Source: Elusimicrobia bacterium GWA2_61_42
Lineage (GTDB): Bacteria > Elusimicrobiota > Elusimicrobia > Elusimicrobiales > UBA9959
NCBI GenBank assembly: GCA_001799615.1
Contig: MGTU01000007.1
Coordinates: forward strand, 56,736-120,735
Reading direction: 5' to 3'
Length of the DNA: 64,000 nucleotides
The notes beneath the pieces are model-generated. The model ran no database searches, was not told the DNA's origin, and was given only the letters and a program-made list of their open reading frames with translations. The position numbers and the translations under genes were made by a program. Positions 35,119 to 44,243 of the stretch are shown piece by piece (the first letter of the stretch is position 1; every line of letters starts with the position of its first letter).

Positions 35119-35745
35119 TCAGTGGAAGAAGGCTTTCTTTACGCCGTCTATGATGAACTGCACCGCGGTGGCGGCCAGCATCAGGCCCATGAGGCGCGTG
35201 GTGATGTTCATGACTATCGGGTTTATCCTGGAAGCTTTTTTTATCGCCACGCGGAAGATCAGGTAGCTCGCCAGGCCCACCGCGAGGAAGAGCAGGAAAA
35301 GGACTCCGTCGTAGACGAGGGTTTTGGCTCTTGACTCCAGCAGGATGGCGGTGGTGATGGCGCCGGGGCCCGAAAGCATGGGGATGGCCAGCGGGGTAAT
35401 GGAGACGTCGGCCTTGGCGGCGCCTTCGGCTTTCTCCTCTTCGGTTTCCTGCACGCCGGAGCGCTTGGCGCGCAGGTTGTCGAGCGAAACCAGCAGCAGC
35501 AGCAGGCCGCCGGCCATCTGGAAGGCCGCGATGGTTATGCCGAACACCGAGAACAGGGCGTTGCCGGTGGCCGCAAACAGGACCAGTACGCCGGTGGCGG
35601 TAAAGCAGGCGGTGCGCGCCATCCTCAGGCGCTCGGCCTCCGTGTTCTCCGGGGTCATCGCGAAAAAAGTGGGAACCGCCGCCAGGGGGTTGATGATGGC
35701 GAACAAAGACCCGGCGCTCATCAGCGCGAAATTCAGTATTTCCAT
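35119..35745 (-). CDS. MarC family integral membrane protein
   Basis: 208 residues with six hydrophobic segments. FAIINPLAAVPTFFAMTP near the N-terminus and ITPLAIPMLSGPGAITTAILL in the middle are MarC/UPF0056 signatures. The function of MarC proteins is not established despite the historical link to antibiotic resistance. It lies convergent to one kinase gene and divergent from the other. Confidence 0.9.
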   Translation of the reverse strand: MEILNFALMSAGSLFAIINPLAAVPTFFAMTPENTEAERLRMARTACFTATGVLVLFAATGNALFSVFGITIAAFQMAGGLLLLLVSLDNLRAKRSGVQETEEEKAEGAAKADVSITPLAIPMLSGPGAITTAILLESRAKTLVYDGVLFLLFLAVGLASYLIFRVAIKKASRINPIVMNITTRLMGLMLAATAVQFIIDGVKKAFFH

Positions 35746-35892
35746 GGCTTAAGTATATAAATTTCAGCTGCCCGCCCGCGACAGGGCCGCGCGCTTTCTG
35801 AAAATGTCGCCACTTTTTGTATTATAGCGGTAAGGGAAATATTTTAGCGGCTTCCGGGCGGGGCGCGAGGCTTGTCGGTATCCGGTCATGAC

Positions 35893-38226
35893 ATGAGAAA
35901 GCGAACGCTTCTTATCGCGGTTTTTTTACTTTCCTGCTTTTACGGCGGCGGCGCGGCTTTCTTCCCGAAAGCCGATTGCGGCGCCTTCGACGACTGCTTC
36001 CGCCGGGCGCCGAAGCAGAGTTCTTCCAACGCCAGGCTGGCTTTTTACATCTCCGCCCTGATGGAATGGAACCCTTCGCTGGGTACCGCCAAGAAGGCCG
36101 CCGCTCATTACGCCATAGCCGGCGAACTTTACAAACTGGACAGGCGGCCCGCCGCCGCTAAAAACTGCAGGATGGCCGCCGGGTTGGACCCGAAATACGC
36201 GGAGTACGGCATCTGCGGCGGCCTGCTGGAAGAGATCCCGCCCGGCCCGGACGAAGAGATTGAAGGGCCCGGCGACTTCCGCCCCGGAGAGGCCTTTCCC
36301 GGGAGACCTCCCAGGCCGGCTGCCGTTTCAGCCAGGCCGGAATGGGTCGGGATCCCCGGCGCGGCCGCTCCCGCTTTGAAAACCGGCGCCGCCGCGCCCG
36401 TTAAGACTACGCCGCGCCCGGCGCGCGGCAAAGACTCAGACCGTTCCGCTCCCTATGAAGGCGCGGACGCCGCCGGCGGCCTGGCGGTCCTGGGACTGGA
36501 AGCGGACCAGGGCCTGCTGGCCACCAGCCTGCCCAAGGCCGCGCTGCTGCTGGTGATCCTGGGAGTGGCGGCGTTCTTCTCGGTGGCTATTTACCGCGAA
36601 TTCGGCAGGAAAGAAAAAGAAAAAACCGGCGCCGCCGGCGCTTTGCCGGTCAAAGGACCGCGGGACGCGCGCAGCCCTCTGGAGCGGCTCCTGGCCGAAC
36701 TGGACGGCCCCGCCCCCGCGCCGGAAGAGGTGTGGGACGCCTACCAAAAGTACAGGTCCTCGGGCGGCGGCCCCGGCAGCCTTGAGCCCGCCCAGTTGTA
36801 CGAGATTTTTATTAAAACCGGCCGTCGCCAGGAACTGCTGAAGTCCGCTGCCGCCGTGCCGCTGGAAAAACTGACCGCGCTGGCGCTCAAGCTGTCGTCC
36901 GAAGGCGACCCCGCCGGCAAGGAACTGCTGGGCCTGGCGGACCCGCTGGCCTGCTCCGCCCCCGGCCGCGCGAAGGGCGTGATCTCCTCTTTCGAGTCGT
37001 TCAGCAGGACGGAGGAACTTTTCTCCAGGCTTATGACCGCCGATCTCAAGGGCGCGGGGGAAGCCGCTTCGGCCTTCGGCAGGGCCTTCTGCGAGCTTAA
37101 GATGCCGGACAAAGCCGAGCGCCTGCTTTCCCGCCTGCCGGAGATCCAGCTGAAGAAGGACGACGTGGTCTGCCTGTTCCAGGCGAAGACCTCCCTTAAC
37201 CGCTACGACAAGGCTTCGTCGCTGCTGCGCAAATACATCTTTTACAAGCCGGTGTGCGAACACGCCGATTATTATTACTCCACCGCTCTCGGGGCCGAAA
37301 AATTCACCACGGGCGCGGTTTTCGCCAGGGAGATCTACGAGGCGCTGGCCGCCTGGGAACCCGCCTACAAGGACGCCGCCGCGCGCGCGGCTAAACTGGC
37401 GCAGGCCGGCCGCCTGCCTTCCGCCCCGGAGGCGAAGACCGGGCTGATAGGCGGGCAGTTCGAACTTATCCGGCGGATAGGCAAGGGCGCGATGGGAGAG
37501 GTGTTCGAAGGCCTGGACAAGAGGCTGGGGCGCAAAGTGGCGCTTAAAAAAATGATAGAGGAGCTGAACTCCTACCCCGAGGAGAAGGCCCGCTTCGTCC
37601 AGGAGGCCCAGTTCGTCGCCAGGCTGAACCATCCCTATATCGTGAACATCCACACCATCCTGGAAGAGGCTTCCGGTATCTACCTGGTGCTGGATTTCGT
37701 GGAGGGGCGCACGGTGGCCGATATTATCTTATCCGAGAAGCGGGTGCCCGCCGAGCAGATCAAGGAGATCCTGAACCACGTCTGCCAGGCGCTGGATTAT
37801 CTTCACAAAAGCATGCTGCTGCACCGGGATATAAAGCCCGCCAATATCATGGTGGACATCAACGGGACGGCGAAACTGATGGACCTTGGGCTGGCGACCG
37901 AGGTGACGGACAGGGTTACCCGGCTGACCCGGCGCTCGGTGGCCGGTACGCCGCTGTACATGGCGCCGGAGCAGCACAAGGGCTTCGTCTCGGCCAAGTC
38001 CGACCTTTACGCCCTGGGGGCCTGCACCTACGAAATGCTTACGGGCGTGGTGCCGTTCCAGGACCCGGGCACCAAGGAAAGCGGCAATTTTAAATACCCC
38101 ACCTCGCTGATGCCCTGGGTCTCGCCCAGGATGGACGATTTCTTCATCACCGCCCTCAACCCGGAACCCAACCTGCGCTTCAGCTCCGCCGCGCATTTCT
38201 ACGAAGCCTTTATAAAAGCCTGCTAG
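35893..38226 (+). CDS. Membrane Ser/Thr protein kinase with variant DLG motif
   Basis: 777 residues. A signal peptide (MRKRTLLIAVFLLSCFYGGGAAF) leads into a small exported region, then a Pro-rich linker. One transmembrane helix follows near residue 222 (ALLLVILGVAAFFSVAIY). The cytoplasmic side holds a helical repeat segment (about 260-500) and then a kinase domain: IGKGAMGEVFEGLD, VALKKM, HRDIKPANIMV, DLGLAT (DLG instead of DFG), and MAPEQHK. Unlike the kinase at 32604, the helical repeats are on the same side as the kinase. ATG at 35893 begins the signal peptide; a TTG seven codons upstream is in frame. Targets are unknown. Confidence 0.9.
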   Translation: MRKRTLLIAVFLLSCFYGGGAAFFPKADCGAFDDCFRRAPKQSSSNARLAFYISALMEWNPSLGTAKKAAAHYAIAGELYKLDRRPAAAKNCRMAAGLDPKYAEYGICGGLLEEIPPGPDEEIEGPGDFRPGEAFPGRPPRPAAVSARPEWVGIPGAAAPALKTGAAAPVKTTPRPARGKDSDRSAPYEGADAAGGLAVLGLEADQGLLATSLPKAALLLVILGVAAFFSVAIYREFGRKEKEKTGAAGALPVKGPRDARSPLERLLAELDGPAPAPEEVWDAYQKYRSSGGGPGSLEPAQLYEIFIKTGRRQELLKSAAAVPLEKLTALALKLSSEGDPAGKELLGLADPLACSAPGRAKGVISSFESFSRTEELFSRLMTADLKGAGEAASAFGRAFCELKMPDKAERLLSRLPEIQLKKDDVVCLFQAKTSLNRYDKASSLLRKYIFYKPVCEHADYYYSTALGAEKFTTGAVFAREIYEALAAWEPAYKDAAARAAKLAQAGRLPSAPEAKTGLIGGQFELIRRIGKGAMGEVFEGLDKRLGRKVALKKMIEELNSYPEEKARFVQEAQFVARLNHPYIVNIHTILEEASGIYLVLDFVEGRTVADIILSEKRVPAEQIKEILNHVCQALDYLHKSMLLHRDIKPANIMVDINGTAKLMDLGLATEVTDRVTRLTRRSVAGTPLYMAPEQHKGFVSAKSDLYALGACTYEMLTGVVPFQDPGTKESGNFKYPTSLMPWVSPRMDDFFITALNPEPNLRFSSAAHFYEAFIKAC

Positions 38227-38247
38227 CTCCGCCTTTTCTCCGCCCGC

Positions 38248-41022
38248 CTATCTTTTTATTTTGAAGAGGCGGGAGTATTCCAGGGCGAAGCCGGTGGTGA
38301 GGTTGGAGGCCGAGCCGGGCAGCTTTTTGCCTTTGGCCAGGAAGAAGTTCACGAAGGGGCTCAGCATGATGTCGCCGTAGAGGCGCGTGCTGACTTTCAG
38401 ATTCAGCTCCAGCCGCTCCTTCAGGTCGTAAACGGTGTCGAAGCGGCTGCGCGCGAAATTGCGGTAGTTGCCGTCCACGCTGAGCTGCAGCGCCGTGCCG
38501 GGCAGCGGCGCGTAAAGGCGGAAGCCGGCCTCGGCCGAATACTGCGTGCGCCCGGGCGAGTAGGTATAGATCTGTTCGGTGGCCAGGCCGGCGTAGAGCT
38601 CCTGCAGCACCGCCCCTTCAAAAAGCTTCACCCCGCCGCTGCCGCGCACGATCTTGCGCAGCGGCAGGGGCTCCGCCTTCGAGAATTCGGTGTCGTAAGC
38701 CGCCGACGCGTACGGGCCTATCACCAGCGGCCCCAGCGCGCCGTTATAATTTTTCATGCGGTAGACCAGCTGGGTTTCCAGCGTCAGCTGGTCCACGCTT
38801 TCCGTGGTCAGGCGGGGCTGTCTGCGCGGTCGCAGGACGGTCTTGCCGTAGTCGGCGGAGATCCCGGAGTCGAAGCGGAACCGGCCGGAATAATATTCCG
38901 AGAAAAGCCGCCCGGAGCCCTGCATGCGCGTCTGGTTGACGGCGCCCAGGCGCGAGTCTACCCCCGAATAATCCGCAGGCCCGTTAACTTCCGTGTTTAC
39001 CATTTCCATGGACAGGCTGCGCAGGTTGATGCGCCAGAGGTTGCGCGGCTCGGGCCTGTTGCGGACCGCCTCGGCCACGCGGGTCTCCCACTCAGTCCTG
39101 GAGGCCGAACTCGAGCGCAGTTCCTCCAGCGCCGTCACTATCCCCTCATGCATGGTTTTCGGGGCTCCGGCAGGCGGGGCCACCCGCCGCAGGAAAGGCT
39201 TGCCTTCCGCCAGCTCGGCCGGCATAACGGTCAGGTACAGCTCCGACGGGTCAACGGGCAGCGCCGCCACCCGGCCCGCGCCGTCGACGCCGGAGAGAGC
39301 GTAGTAATCCATGCCGCTGTAGTCCTGGGGGGAATAGTACTGGTCCGGGTTCCTGGCGGGCACCTGTTTGGCGCGCAGGCCGTTTATGAAGCGGCCCGGG
39401 GCCAGCACCAGCACCAGGGGCTTGTCCGGGCCCAGCCAGGTCTTTGCCATGGCCGTGGGGACGTCGCCCAGCGTGGCGCTGGCGAAAGCCCTGACCTTGA
39501 GCACCGAGATCTCCGCCCCGAACTTCCTGCGCAGCAGCCCCGCCGACAGGTTGAAGAAATCCGGCACGCTGTAGACCGGCCAATTCCCGTGCTGCTGCGC
39601 GGCGGGCAGGTCCGGCAGCAGCTTGTCCCCGGAGCCCAGGAAGTGCCGGATGATGCGCTCTTTCATGAAAAGCTGCTCGCGGTAATAAAGCGGCTCGCGG
39701 CCGTCCTCGGGCGGCGGCAGCGACTCCAGGGCGGTCAGGTCCGCGCGCGGGCCGAACTCCAGCCGCAGTACCCCGGCGCCCCGCGAATCCGGGAAGACCG
39801 TAAGCGCCGGGCCGGTGTGGATCTCTTTGTCCCACTTGCGCAGCTCAACGCGGCTTTTTCGCCCCGATTCCATATCCCAGGTCTTGGGCCCGATCAGCGC
39901 GTCTATGCCGCGCGCGTTCATCAGCCACCCGACCTCGTCCCGGTTGAGGAAGGAGATCGCCACTACGGCTTTGGCCTTGCGCTCCCGCCGCAGCTCGTTT
40001 ATGAGGGTATACAGGGCTTTCTCTTCTTTGGGGTCCCGGACGGAGATGGGGGAACCGTCCAAATCCGCCAGGGTGGCGGAATTAGAGGGCACCAGCGAGA
40101 TGAAACCGACGGTGACGCCGCCTATTTTTCTCAGCGCGTACGGCTTTATGAATTTGGCCAGCTCCGGGTCGGAGATCTGCACGTTGGAGCAGATGAGTTC
40201 CGGCGCGGACGAGGAGATCTTCAGGCTTCCATCTTTGGACCATTGCCAGAAGTTATGCAGGTCGTTCGGGTCCAGCGCGGCTATGTCGGTGCCGGCGGCC
40301 GACAGGTAGCTGAACGTCTTTTCCGGCCCGGCCTTAAGCACCTGGCCCGTCAGGGCGCCGCCCAGGCCCAGGCTCAGCAGCGCGGCCGAGCCCTTGTCCG
40401 AGGCGTCCTCCACCATTTTGCGGCTGAGGCCGTTGAGGCCCATGGGGATGGAAATGCCGGTGAAAACTATTTCGCGCCCGGCCGAGGCCGCGTAATGGCG
40501 CATTTCCAGGGTCGGCTCCCACAGCCGCTTTTCCGCCCTGGAGGGGATCTGGAGCGCGCGGAATTTTATCCCGGCGGGCGAGGTGCCGGTCAGCAGGCGC
40601 GCCGGGACCCTTTCCACGCTGAAATAGGCGCTCATCTCCTCTTCTATCAGCGGCGCGAAAGTGTCCAGCAGATCCTGGGGCATCAGCACTATGGAATGGC
40701 CGCCTTCTATGATATCTACGGCCCGCTCGAGGGCGTAGTCGGTGGTGCGCGCCAGTTCGTCGGCCGTCAGGTCCTCAGGCCGCTCTATCACGAACTTGCC
40801 GCCGTTGGTGTAGGTGATGCCCGTATCCACTTTGTTGAGTTTTATGGAGCCGCTGGAGTTGGCGATGCTCTCGATGACCTGCGAGAGTTCGAAGCGGATG
40901 GTGTAGTCGTGGTCGAAATAATAGACGGAGGCCGTTTTACCCTGCGCCGAGGCCGGGGAGGCCTGCCAGAGCGCCGCCGCGAGCATGGTCACGAGGAGCT
41001 TCATAGGAATACAGATTAGCAT
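38248..41022 (-). CDS. Exported 5'-nucleotidase-like protein fused to a predicted C-terminal barrel
   Basis: 924 residues with a signal peptide (MKLLVTMLAAALWQASPASA). Residues about 200-450 resemble a calcineurin-type 5'-nucleotidase: SAAGTDIAALDPNDLHNFWQW, ELICSNVQISDPELAKFIKPY, GGVTVGFISLVPS, and ARGIDALIGPKTWDME. The usual metal-binding NHD and GGH motifs are not visible (DLHN and GPKT at those places), so the site is probably inactive or altered. The part around 490-610 is like the 5'-nucleotidase C-terminal domain. The last 250 residues alternate hydrophobic/polar strands with YSRLFKIKR at the end, which fits an outer-membrane beta-barrel. Start at 41022 has GGGGA 5 nt upstream; ATG at 41004 is an alternative. 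Confidence 0.65.
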   Translation of the reverse strand: MLICIPMKLLVTMLAAALWQASPASAQGKTASVYYFDHDYTIRFELSQVIESIANSSGSIKLNKVDTGITYTNGGKFVIERPEDLTADELARTTDYALERAVDIIEGGHSIVLMPQDLLDTFAPLIEEEMSAYFSVERVPARLLTGTSPAGIKFRALQIPSRAEKRLWEPTLEMRHYAASAGREIVFTGISIPMGLNGLSRKMVEDASDKGSAALLSLGLGGALTGQVLKAGPEKTFSYLSAAGTDIAALDPNDLHNFWQWSKDGSLKISSSAPELICSNVQISDPELAKFIKPYALRKIGGVTVGFISLVPSNSATLADLDGSPISVRDPKEEKALYTLINELRRERKAKAVVAISFLNRDEVGWLMNARGIDALIGPKTWDMESGRKSRVELRKWDKEIHTGPALTVFPDSRGAGVLRLEFGPRADLTALESLPPPEDGREPLYYREQLFMKERIIRHFLGSGDKLLPDLPAAQQHGNWPVYSVPDFFNLSAGLLRRKFGAEISVLKVRAFASATLGDVPTAMAKTWLGPDKPLVLVLAPGRFINGLRAKQVPARNPDQYYSPQDYSGMDYYALSGVDGAGRVAALPVDPSELYLTVMPAELAEGKPFLRRVAPPAGAPKTMHEGIVTALEELRSSSASRTEWETRVAEAVRNRPEPRNLWRINLRSLSMEMVNTEVNGPADYSGVDSRLGAVNQTRMQGSGRLFSEYYSGRFRFDSGISADYGKTVLRPRRQPRLTTESVDQLTLETQLVYRMKNYNGALGPLVIGPYASAAYDTEFSKAEPLPLRKIVRGSGGVKLFEGAVLQELYAGLATEQIYTYSPGRTQYSAEAGFRLYAPLPGTALQLSVDGNYRNFARSRFDTVYDLKERLELNLKVSTRLYGDIMLSPFVNFFLAKGKKLPGSASNLTTGFALEYSRLFKIKR

Positions 41023-41066
41023 TTTTGTCCCCGGCGGCGAGCCTTTTTAGCGCCCGCTTAAATCGG

Positions 41067-41072
41067 TATAAT
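41067..41072 (+). promoter_or_regulatory. -10 box of threonine dehydrogenase
   Basis: TATAAT at 41067-41072, with only a weak TTTTTA at the -35 position (41044-41049). AAGGAGA ahead of the start codon gives normal translation. Confidence 0.5.
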
Positions 41073-41112
41073 GTAAAAAACAGGATAGTCTTTTTTTAAG
41101 GAGAACGAATTT

Positions 41113-42144
41113 ATGAAAGCCCTTGTCAAAGCGAAAGCCGAAAAAGGCCTCTGGCTGCAGGACGTGCCCAAACCTGTGATCGGCGACAGCGAAGTGCTGA
41201 TAAAGATAAAGAAGACCGCCATCTGCGGCACCGACATCCACATTTACCAGTGGGACGACTGGGCGCAGAAGACCATCCCCGTGCCTATGCACGTGGGCCA
41301 CGAGTTCGTCGGCGAGATCGTGGAGCTCGGCAAGTTCGTGCAGGGCCATTTCGTGGGTGAGCGCGTTTCGGGAGAGGGCCATATCGTGTGCGGCCACTGC
41401 CGCAACTGCAAGGCCGGCCACCGGCACCTGTGCATCAACACCAAAGGTATCGGCGTGAACAAACCCGGCTGCTTCGCCGAATTCCTGGCGATGCCGGCTG
41501 AGAACGTATTTTCCATCCCCGAGGGCGTCACCGACGACGAAGCTTCCATCCTGGACCCGCTGGGCAACGCGGTGCACACGGCGCTGTCCTTCGACCTGAT
41601 AGGCGAGGACGTGCTGATAACCGGCGCGGGCCCGATAGGCATCATGGCCGGCGCGATCGCCAACCACGTGGGCGCGCGCCACGTGGTGATCACGGACGTC
41701 AACGATTACCGCATGGACCTGGCCCGCAAGCTCGGCCTGAAGACCGTGGTGGATTCCCGCAAGGAGCGCCTGCCTGACGTGATGAAGCAGTTGGGCATGA
41801 CGGAAGGCTTCGACGTGGGCCTTGAGATGAGCGGCAACGCGCAGGCCTTCAACGACATGATCTCCAACGTCAAGATGGGCGCGAAGCTGGCCCTGCTGGG
41901 GATCCTGCCGCCCAATACCACCATCCCGTGGAGCAACGTTATTTTCAAGGCGCTCACGCTCAAGTGCATCTACGGGCGCGAGATGTTCGAGACCTGGTAC
42001 AAGATGTGCGCGATGCTGACCAGCGGCCTGGACATCAAGCCGGTCATCACGCACCACTTCGCCGCCAAGGATTTCAAGGAGGGCTTCGAAATAATGTCCT
42101 CCGGCAAATCCGGCAAGATCATCCTGGACTGGACGGGTATTTAA
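41113..42144 (+). CDS. tdh: L-threonine 3-dehydrogenase
   Basis: 343-residue zinc-dependent medium-chain dehydrogenase. It has the catalytic-zinc set [18 protein letters not shown], and a structural-zinc quartet [15 protein letters not shown]. The Rossmann motif is [28 protein letters not shown] is characteristic of Tdh rather than sorbitol dehydrogenase. It oxidises threonine to 2-amino-3-oxobutyrate with NAD. The usual partner, glycine C-acetyltransferase (kbl), is not adjacent. The gene appears monocistronic, followed by repeat elements. Confidence 0.95.
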   Translation: MKALVKAKAEKGLWLQDVPKPVIGDSEVLIKIKKTAICGTDIHIYQWDDWAQKTIPVPMHVGHEFVGEIVELGKFVQGHFVGERVSGEGHIVCGHCRNCKAGHRHLCINTKGIGVNKPGCFAEFLAMPAENVFSIPEGVTDDEASILDPLGNAVHTALSFDLIGEDVLITGAGPIGIMAGAIANHVGARHVVITDVNDYRMDLARKLGLKTVVDSRKERLPDVMKQLGMTEGFDVGLEMSGNAQAFNDMISNVKMGAKLALLGILPPNTTIPWSNVIFKALTLKCIYGREMFETWYKMCAMLTSGLDIKPVITHHFAAKDFKEGFEIMSSGKSGKIILDWTGI

Positions 42145-42151
42145 CAGACAG

Positions 42152-42334
42152 GCGGTTTCGCAGGAACTCACGTCGAGATGCCAAGTCGGGGTGGCGAGGG
42201 TATGGGCCCGCCGGGCACGGGGTCGGCCACACCGTGGCCGCCCCTCCTCTCTCAGTCGCCGCGCTTACGCAAGCGGCTCCTTCCGAGAGGGCCCGTCGAA
42301 CCCATACCCTCGCCACCCCTCCGGGCGAAACCGC
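42152..42334 (+). repeat. Interspersed structured element, copy 3
   Basis: Outer 10-bp stem (42152-42161 with 42325-42334, CGGTTTCGC/GCGAAACCG core). Inner perfect 19-bp stem GGGGTGGCGAGGGTATGGG (42188-42206) with 42301-42319. Core hairpins are GGCCAC-ACC-GTGGCC (42225-42239), itself wrapped in GGGG/CCCC (42219-42244), and CGCTT-ACGC-AAGCG (42262-42275). The 5' strand CTCACGTCGAGATG is shared with copy 5. Confidence 0.87.
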
Positions 42335-42351
42335 GGCGCCGGAGAACTGGA

Positions 42352-42484
42352 GGGCTGACGCGGGGACCGGGTTAGCAAAACCCTGTCGGAGCCCGACGCT
42401 TGCGTAAGCGCGGAGGGCGAGACGGGGAAGGGCGAGCACGGTGTGCGAGACCCTGTTTTTGCGTTCCGGTCCCCGTGGCAGCCT
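42352..42484 (-). repeat. Interspersed structured element, copy 4 (inverted relative to copy 3)
   Basis: Stem AGGGCTG (42351-42357)/CAGCCT (42479-42484), an A.G mismatch, CGGGGACCGG (42361-42370)/CCGGTCCCCG (42466-42475), a GTTA/GTT internal loop, then GCAAAA/TTTTGC. Hairpins: CGCTT-GCGT-AAGCG (42397-42410) and GCAC-GGT-GTGC (42436-42446). The core, read on the minus strand, is nearly identical to copy 1. The Shine-Dalgarno of the next gene begins about 8 nt after the stem. Confidence 0.85.
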
Positions 42485-42499
42485 GAACCCTAGGATTTT

Positions 42500-43003
42500 A
42501 TGAAATACTGCGATAATTTTGAGAAGCTTTGCGAGGCGCTGGAGGGGGCGGGGGCTTTCCTGGTGGTGGAGGACAGGATCGGGCGGGTGAACGCCATGAC
42601 CATCGGCTGGGCGCAGGCCGGGGTGATCTGGGGGCAGCCCATAATGACGGTGCTGGTCCGGCCTTCGCGCCACACCCACGCGCTGCTGGAGAACGCGACG
42701 CATTTTTCCGTCTGCGTGCCGCGCCGCGGCGAACTTAAAAAGGAGCTGGCTTTCTGCGGCAGCAAGTCCGGCCGGGACTACGACAAGATACGCGCCTGCG
42801 CCCTTACGCTCAAGGAAGGCGTTGAAAAGAAGCTGAAATACCTGGCCGGCTGCGAACTGGTCTACCAGTGCGAGCTCTCCGGCAAGACCGAGCTTAAGCG
42901 GGAAACCCTGGCGCCCGCCGACCTCGCTAAATATTATCCCGGCCACGACGCGCCCCACACGCTCTACTTCGGCAAAATCTTAAAGGCTGAAAAATTCCAA
43001 TGA
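42500..43003 (+). CDS. Flavin reductase family protein (FMN-binding split barrel)
   Basis: 167 residues. NAMTIGWAQAGVIWGQPIMTVLVRPSRHTHALL and FSVCVPRRGELKKELAFCGSKSGRDYDK-type sequence are the usual flavin-reductase-like split-barrel signature; the key pieces are NAMTIGW, VRPSRHT and FCGSKSGRD. Such proteins bind FMN and often reduce it with NAD(P)H or transfer electrons. The exact substrate is not predictable. AGGA is 5 nt before the start. Its stop overlaps the next gene's start by 4 nt (ATGA), linking it to a lipoprotein with which it has no obvious shared function. Confidence 0.85.
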   Translation: MKYCDNFEKLCEALEGAGAFLVVEDRIGRVNAMTIGWAQAGVIWGQPIMTVLVRPSRHTHALLENATHFSVCVPRRGELKKELAFCGSKSGRDYDKIRACALTLKEGVEKKLKYLAGCELVYQCELSGKTELKRETLAPADLAKYYPGHDAPHTLYFGKILKAEKFQ

Positions 43004-44229
43004 AAATAAACAAACTGGCCGCGCTTGTCCTGGCCGCGGCGTTCCTGTCCGGCTGCGGCATCCTTAAGCAGAAGGCCGCCGAATATCATTTAGGCAAGGC
43101 TCGCAAAACGGCCTCGGAGCAGAACCCCGCGCCGGCCGATATCGAGGCCGCTTTCGCCAGCGTGGACAAGGCGCTGGGCTACGCGCCGGGCTCGGAGCAG
43201 GCCGTGGCCCTGCTGGAAGACCTCGCGGCCGGCGCAGCCCGCGTCGGTTTTGCCAGCGCCCAGGAGCTGCAGGCCGGCTCGCTCAAGAAAGCGCTGGAAC
43301 TCGGTCCGCTCAACTGGCACGCCCGCGAGGCCCTTATAAATTTCTACGCCTCGCGCGGCGATACCGGCGGGCTGGAGGCCATGGGCGCCCAGGCGCAGGA
43401 ACTTTCCTCCTCGGCTGACGCCGCGGTAAAATACTGCGCCCTGCTCGCGGCCCTGGCCGCGCGGGCCGCCGCCGTCCCGTGGCTGGAATCGGAGGGCTAC
43501 CTGGCCCTCAACAAATCCCCTGAGATCTTTTTCGAGAAGACGGAGGCCTATGCGGCGGCCGCGGCCCGCCTGCCGGCCATGAAGGCGGAGCTGGAGAAGC
43601 TGGCCGCCTCGGACCCGACCGTAAAAAAAGCCGCCCCGGCCGCGCTGGTCTCAGCGGCGGAAGTGGCCGCCGGCGACGCGCTGCGCTCCCCGGACGCCGT
43701 CCGCCGCGCGCTGGATTTCGTGGCCAAGGCCGGCGCCGAGCCCGCTTTCCGCAAAGCCGTGGAGATGACGGTGCAGGGCAACGCCGCCCTCGTCAAAAAA
43801 GAATATTCACAGGCCCGCGCTTTCTACCAGGGCGCGCTGAACCATTACCCCGGGCTGCTGGACGCCCGCCGCCAGCTGGCCGAGGCGGATTTCCAGGAAG
43901 GGGCCGCCCTGGCCGCGGCCGGGGGAGACCCGCAAGCGGCCGCCCGGCTGCTTTACAAGGCCTACGGCGGGACCGGCGAGGTGATAGCCGCCGCGCTGAA
44001 AAGCGGGAATTCCCTGCCTTTTATAAAGCCGGAAAAATTTTTGGGCGAGGCTTACTCGCTTAAAGCCGCCGACCTGGCGGCGCTGCGCGCCGTAGAAGGC
44101 AAGCGCCTGCGCAATACCGCCAGGCTGGAGGCTGAATTTAAGGCGGCGTTGGACGAGGCCGTGAAGCTCAACCCCGAGGGCCGCCTGGCCAGGGAACTGC
44201 TTGAGCGCTATTCCAGGGAAGGTTTTTAA
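43000..44229 (+). CDS. Lipoprotein with TPR-like helical repeats
   Basis: 409 residues with lipobox LSGCGIL (cysteine about residue 19). The rest is almost entirely Ala/Leu/Glu-rich helix with TPR-like pairs, for example ALVKKEYSQARAFYQGALNHYPGLLDARRQLAEADF (in pieces: KKEYSQARAFYQGALNHYP). I assign a TPR-like scaffold on the periplasmic face of a membrane, but no specific family. It overlaps the flavin reductase gene and is followed 14 nt later by another exported protein, so three genes form an operon. Confidence 0.75.
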   Translation: MKINKLAALVLAAAFLSGCGILKQKAAEYHLGKARKTASEQNPAPADIEAAFASVDKALGYAPGSEQAVALLEDLAAGAARVGFASAQELQAGSLKKALELGPLNWHAREALINFYASRGDTGGLEAMGAQAQELSSSADAAVKYCALLAALAARAAAVPWLESEGYLALNKSPEIFFEKTEAYAAAAARLPAMKAELEKLAASDPTVKKAAPAALVSAAEVAAGDALRSPDAVRRALDFVAKAGAEPAFRKAVEMTVQGNAALVKKEYSQARAFYQGALNHYPGLLDARRQLAEADFQEGAALAAAGGDPQAAARLLYKAYGGTGEVIAAALKSGNSLPFIKPEKFLGEAYSLKAADLAALRAVEGKRLRNTARLEAEFKAALDEAVKLNPEGRLARELLERYSREGF

Positions 44230-44243
44230 GGACCGGGTAAACG

